A stretch of DNA of 64,000 bases, taken from the NCBI RefSeq assembly GCF_009669325.1, contig NZ_SZWE01000001.1, positions 186,402-250,401 of the forward strand, read 5' to 3'. This DNA comes from Roseovarius bejariae. GTDB lineage: Bacteria > Pseudomonadota > Alphaproteobacteria > Rhodobacterales > Rhodobacteraceae. This document shows positions 61,742 through 64,000 of this stretch, one piece after another. Numbering within the stretch: position 1 is the first letter of the stretch; every line of letters starts with the position of its first letter. The position numbers and the translations under genes were made by a program. The notes under the pieces were generated by a model, which searched no databases, was not told the DNA's origin, and saw only the letters and a program-made list of their open reading frames with translations.

Positions 61742-64000
61742 ATGGTGACTGAAACGCCCCGTGCGCTGCCTCTGGAGCAACTTAGGCAACGATGCGATCC
61801 CGAAACGCTATCCCCGGCAGCGCTCGGGCGCCATTCCGGAAGCGGTTTGATCGGTCAGAACCGCGGCCTTGAAGCCCTGCGGCTAGGCGTCGACATCAGG
61901 CACCCCGACTTCAATCTCTTCGTGGTGGGGCCGCAGGGAACAGGTCGCCACACTGCAGTCGAGGAGATTCTCAAGGAGCGGGCCCTGCGCCGGAAAACTC
62001 CCGAGGACCTCGCATACGTCAACAATTTTGACGACCCTCGAAAACCGGTGGCCCTCGGGCTTCCCGCCGGGGTTGCAGAGCGGCTCAAGGACGAGATGGT
62101 GCGAGTCGTCAACGACCTCGCCAACGACATCCCTGCGTTGTTCGAATCCGACGAATACAGGACGCAGAGACGCATCATTGATGAGGAGTTTGGCACGCAG
62201 CAGGAAGAAGCGATGGCCGATTTCACGAGCCGTGCCCGGTCGGAGGACATCGCGCTGCTGCGGACACCCATGGGTTTCATGGTGGCGGCGATGCGCGATG
62301 ATCACGTCGTCAAGACGGAGGAGTTCAACAAGCTTCCGGAAAAGGAACAGTCGGTCATCGAGGAAAAGATCGCGCGCTTCCAGAGCGAATTGCAGGAGGT
62401 GCTTGCCAAGACGCCGAAACTGGAGCGGGAACACCGAAGCCGCATCGAGGCGCTCAATGCCGAAATGGCGAAGCGCGCCGTCTCGGGTCGGATCGGCGAG
62501 GCCCAGGAGGCTCTTGGCGACGCGGGAGCAGCCGTCGATTTCCTGTCCAGGGTCCACGACGACATGGTCGAGAACCCCGAACTTTTCCTGCAAGCCGCGT
62601 CGGAACGGCCGGACGGCCCGTTTCCGGAGGTTTCGGGCAAGGCACATCTCGAGCCGCTCTTTCGGCGATACATGGTCAATGTCATGGTCGCCTATGGGCC
62701 GACGGCCCCCGAAAGCGCACCCGTAGTTGTCGAGGATCTGCCGACCTTCGACAGGCTGATCGGACGGATAGAACATGTCTCGCAGATGGGCTCGCTTGTC
62801 ACGGACTTCACGCTGATCCGCCCCGGCGCACTGCACCGCGCAAACGGCGGCTATCTTGTCCTCAATGCACGCCAGGTGTTGAGCGAGCCCTATGCATGGG
62901 ATGCGCTCAAGCGGAGTATCAAGGACCGGTCGATCGCAACCACCTCTCTTGCCGAGCGGGTCAGCCTGTTCTCGACCACTTCGCTCGAACCGGATTCGAT
63001 ACCCCTCGACGTCAGGGTGGTCCTCGTCGGAGACCGGTCTCTCTACGCGCTTCTCGTCATGCGCGATCCCGATTTCCAGGAGCTTTTCAAGGTGCAGGCG
63101 GATTTCGAGGAAACCCTCGAGCGCAACGACGAATCACTTGGCGATATGGCGCTTCTGTTGCGCCATTATGCCGAGAAGAACGATTTGCTGCCCGTAGCCG
63201 ACGATGCGCTCGCCTGTCTGCTCGATGAGTCGAGCCGGCTTGCCCAGGACGGGAAGAAGATCTCGCTCCGGGTTGGCCCTGTCACCGACATACTGCGCGA
63301 GGCCGAGCACTACGCGCGTGCCAATGAGCGAAAAGAGGTCCTGAGAGAGAATATCGAGCGGGCCGTGGTCGAGCGCGACAGGCGGGCCTCCCGGGTCCGC
63401 GACAGTGTACAGGAAGCGATCGCGCGTCGGACCTTGATGATCGACACGGACGGAAAGACCGTCGGACAGGTCAATGGCCTCTCGGTGCACGAATTTGGCG
63501 GCTTCCGGTTCGGACGGCCCTCCCGCATCACGGCGCGTGTCCGGACGGGAAGTGGCAAGCTCATCGACATAGAGCGCGAGGTCGAACTCGGCGGCCCGCT
63601 TCACTCCAAGGGCGTCATGATCCTGTCGGGCTATCTGACGACGACCTACGCCCTCGACATGCCGTTCTCGCTTCACGCGAGTCTCGTCTTCGAACAGAGC
63701 TATGGCGGCATCGAAGGCGACAGCGCATCCTGCGCCGAACTGGTCGCGCTGCTGTCCGCATTGTCCAATCTGGAGATCCGTCAGGACATAGCAATCACCG
63801 GTTCGGTCAACCAGATGGGTCAGGTTCAGGCCATTGGCGGCGTGAACGAGAAGATCGAGGGGTTCTTCGACATCTGCACCGAACGGGGGCTGAGCGGCAA
63901 TCAGGCGGTTCTCATTCCGGCCGCCAATATCGACCACCTGATGCTTCGGGACCGCGTGACGGATGCGGTCGAGGCTGGGAGGTTCAGCGTTATCCCGATC
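61742..64000 (+). CDS. Lon-related ATP-dependent protease (AAA_32/Lon_C), partial
   Basis: 753 codons are in the window and the gene continues past the right edge. An N-terminal AAA-like domain starts LRLGVDIRHPDFNLFVVGPQGTGRHTAVEEIL (Walker A-like GPQGTGRHT, residues 63-71, with Arg69 in place of Lys). A helical/coiled region (about 170-250) and a second ATPase-like block (about 340-450, FTLIRPGALHRANGGYLVLNA, VRVVLVGDRSLYALL) precede the Lon protease domain (about 570-750). Its dyad is Ser661 (GGIEGDSASCAELV) and Lys704 (GGVNEKIEGF), 43 apart as in Lon. This is the family of Lon-like proteins with unclear substrates. Strong GAAGAGGAAAG before ATG 61742. Confidence 0.9.
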   Translation, partial: MVTETPRALPLEQLRQRCDPETLSPAALGRHSGSGLIGQNRGLEALRLGVDIRHPDFNLFVVGPQGTGRHTAVEEILKERALRRKTPEDLAYVNNFDDPRKPVALGLPAGVAERLKDEMVRVVNDLANDIPALFESDEYRTQRRIIDEEFGTQQEEAMADFTSRARSEDIALLRTPMGFMVAAMRDDHVVKTEEFNKLPEKEQSVIEEKIARFQSELQEVLAKTPKLEREHRSRIEALNAEMAKRAVSGRIGEAQEALGDAGAAVDFLSRVHDDMVENPELFLQAASERPDGPFPEVSGKAHLEPLFRRYMVNVMVAYGPTAPESAPVVVEDLPTFDRLIGRIEHVSQMGSLVTDFTLIRPGALHRANGGYLVLNARQVLSEPYAWDALKRSIKDRSIATTSLAERVSLFSTTSLEPDSIPLDVRVVLVGDRSLYALLVMRDPDFQELFKVQADFEETLERNDESLGDMALLLRHYAEKNDLLPVADDALACLLDESSRLAQDGKKISLRVGPVTDILREAEHYARANERKEVLRENIERAVVERDRRASRVRDSVQEAIARRTLMIDTDGKTVGQVNGLSVHEFGGFRFGRPSRITARVRTGSGKLIDIEREVELGGPLHSKGVMILSGYLTTTYALDMPFSLHASLVFEQSYGGIEGDSASCAELVALLSALSNLEIRQDIAITGSVNQMGQVQAIGGVNEKIEGFFDICTERGLSGNQAVLIPAANIDHLMLRDRVTDAVEAGRFSVIPI

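Overview
The window comes from a GC-rich alphaproteobacterium of the Roseobacter group (Rhodobacterales). This is inferred from strong G/C third-position bias, a cobalamin-dependent ribonucleotide reductase as the only RNR seen, three large DMGDH-type FAD oxidoreductases, an RTX/Hint secreted protein, a trpE gene directly behind a PpiD-type foldase, and dispersed palindromic elements placed like Rhodobacterales intergenic repeats. No rRNA, CRISPR array, insertion sequence, phage or plasmid gene is visible. About 57 protein genes, three tRNA genes (Leu-CAA, Pro-UGG, Arg-ACG) and one broken permease gene are supported.

Layout. 1-1.9 kb: arsenic genes (acr3 end, arsH) and a sulfotransferase-like gene. 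2.3-6.8 kb: aroB and aroK on the minus strand, divergent from a 49-aa membrane peptide, an exported protein and xerD. 6.7-12.2 kb: an atypical metallophosphoesterase, a CorC-type protein, an ABM-domain protein, and a SulP transporter with a tandem universal stress protein. 12.3-18.2 kb: two divergent DMGDH/sarcosine dehydrogenase paralogues and a MobA-like nucleotidyltransferase. 18.3-21 kb: a 903-residue RTX-repeat/Hint protein. 21.8-25.8 kb: tRNA-Leu, a YqaA-type membrane protein, dsbB, and an Lrp regulator divergent from arginase and ornithine cyclodeaminase. 25.8-33.3 kb: an EF-hand protein divergent from an ECF sigma factor, a glycosyltransferase, nrdJ with NrdR-box-like palindromes upstream, tRNA-Pro, a DUF192 protein and a double cold-shock protein. 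33.4-42.1 kb: housekeeping genes pdxH, fabI, lysE-type, gpt, an aminotransferase, ppiD-like, trpE, a rhodanese and a pseudouridine synthase. 42.2-43 kb: rpmH-rnpA-yidD. 43.3-46.8 kb: a VTT membrane protein, a flavin disulfide reductase and a histidine kinase. 46.9 kb: tRNA-Arg.

47.1-54.6 kb is the most distinctive region. An RpiR regulator, a Rieske oxygenase and a carboxymuconolactone-decarboxylase-fold protein read left. A third DMGDH paralogue, an enolase-superfamily racemase resembling hydroxyproline-betaine epimerase and a class III aminotransferase read right. Together they look like a catabolic unit for an N-methylated amino acid or betaine whose exact substrate is not evident. Pirin, a small hypothetical, rlmE and a Ppx/GppA phosphatase follow. 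At 58.1-60.4 kb a three-gene folate one-carbon operon (PF13769-like protein, MetF-like reductase, methyl-THF:corrinoid methyltransferase) could receive the one-carbon units that DMGDH enzymes release.

The last 3.5 kb differs from the rest: a terminator, non-coding debris, an inactivated amino-acid permease, a perfect 26-bp palindrome, and a Lon-related protease that runs off the edge. Functions are read from motifs and family memory only; no search was run.
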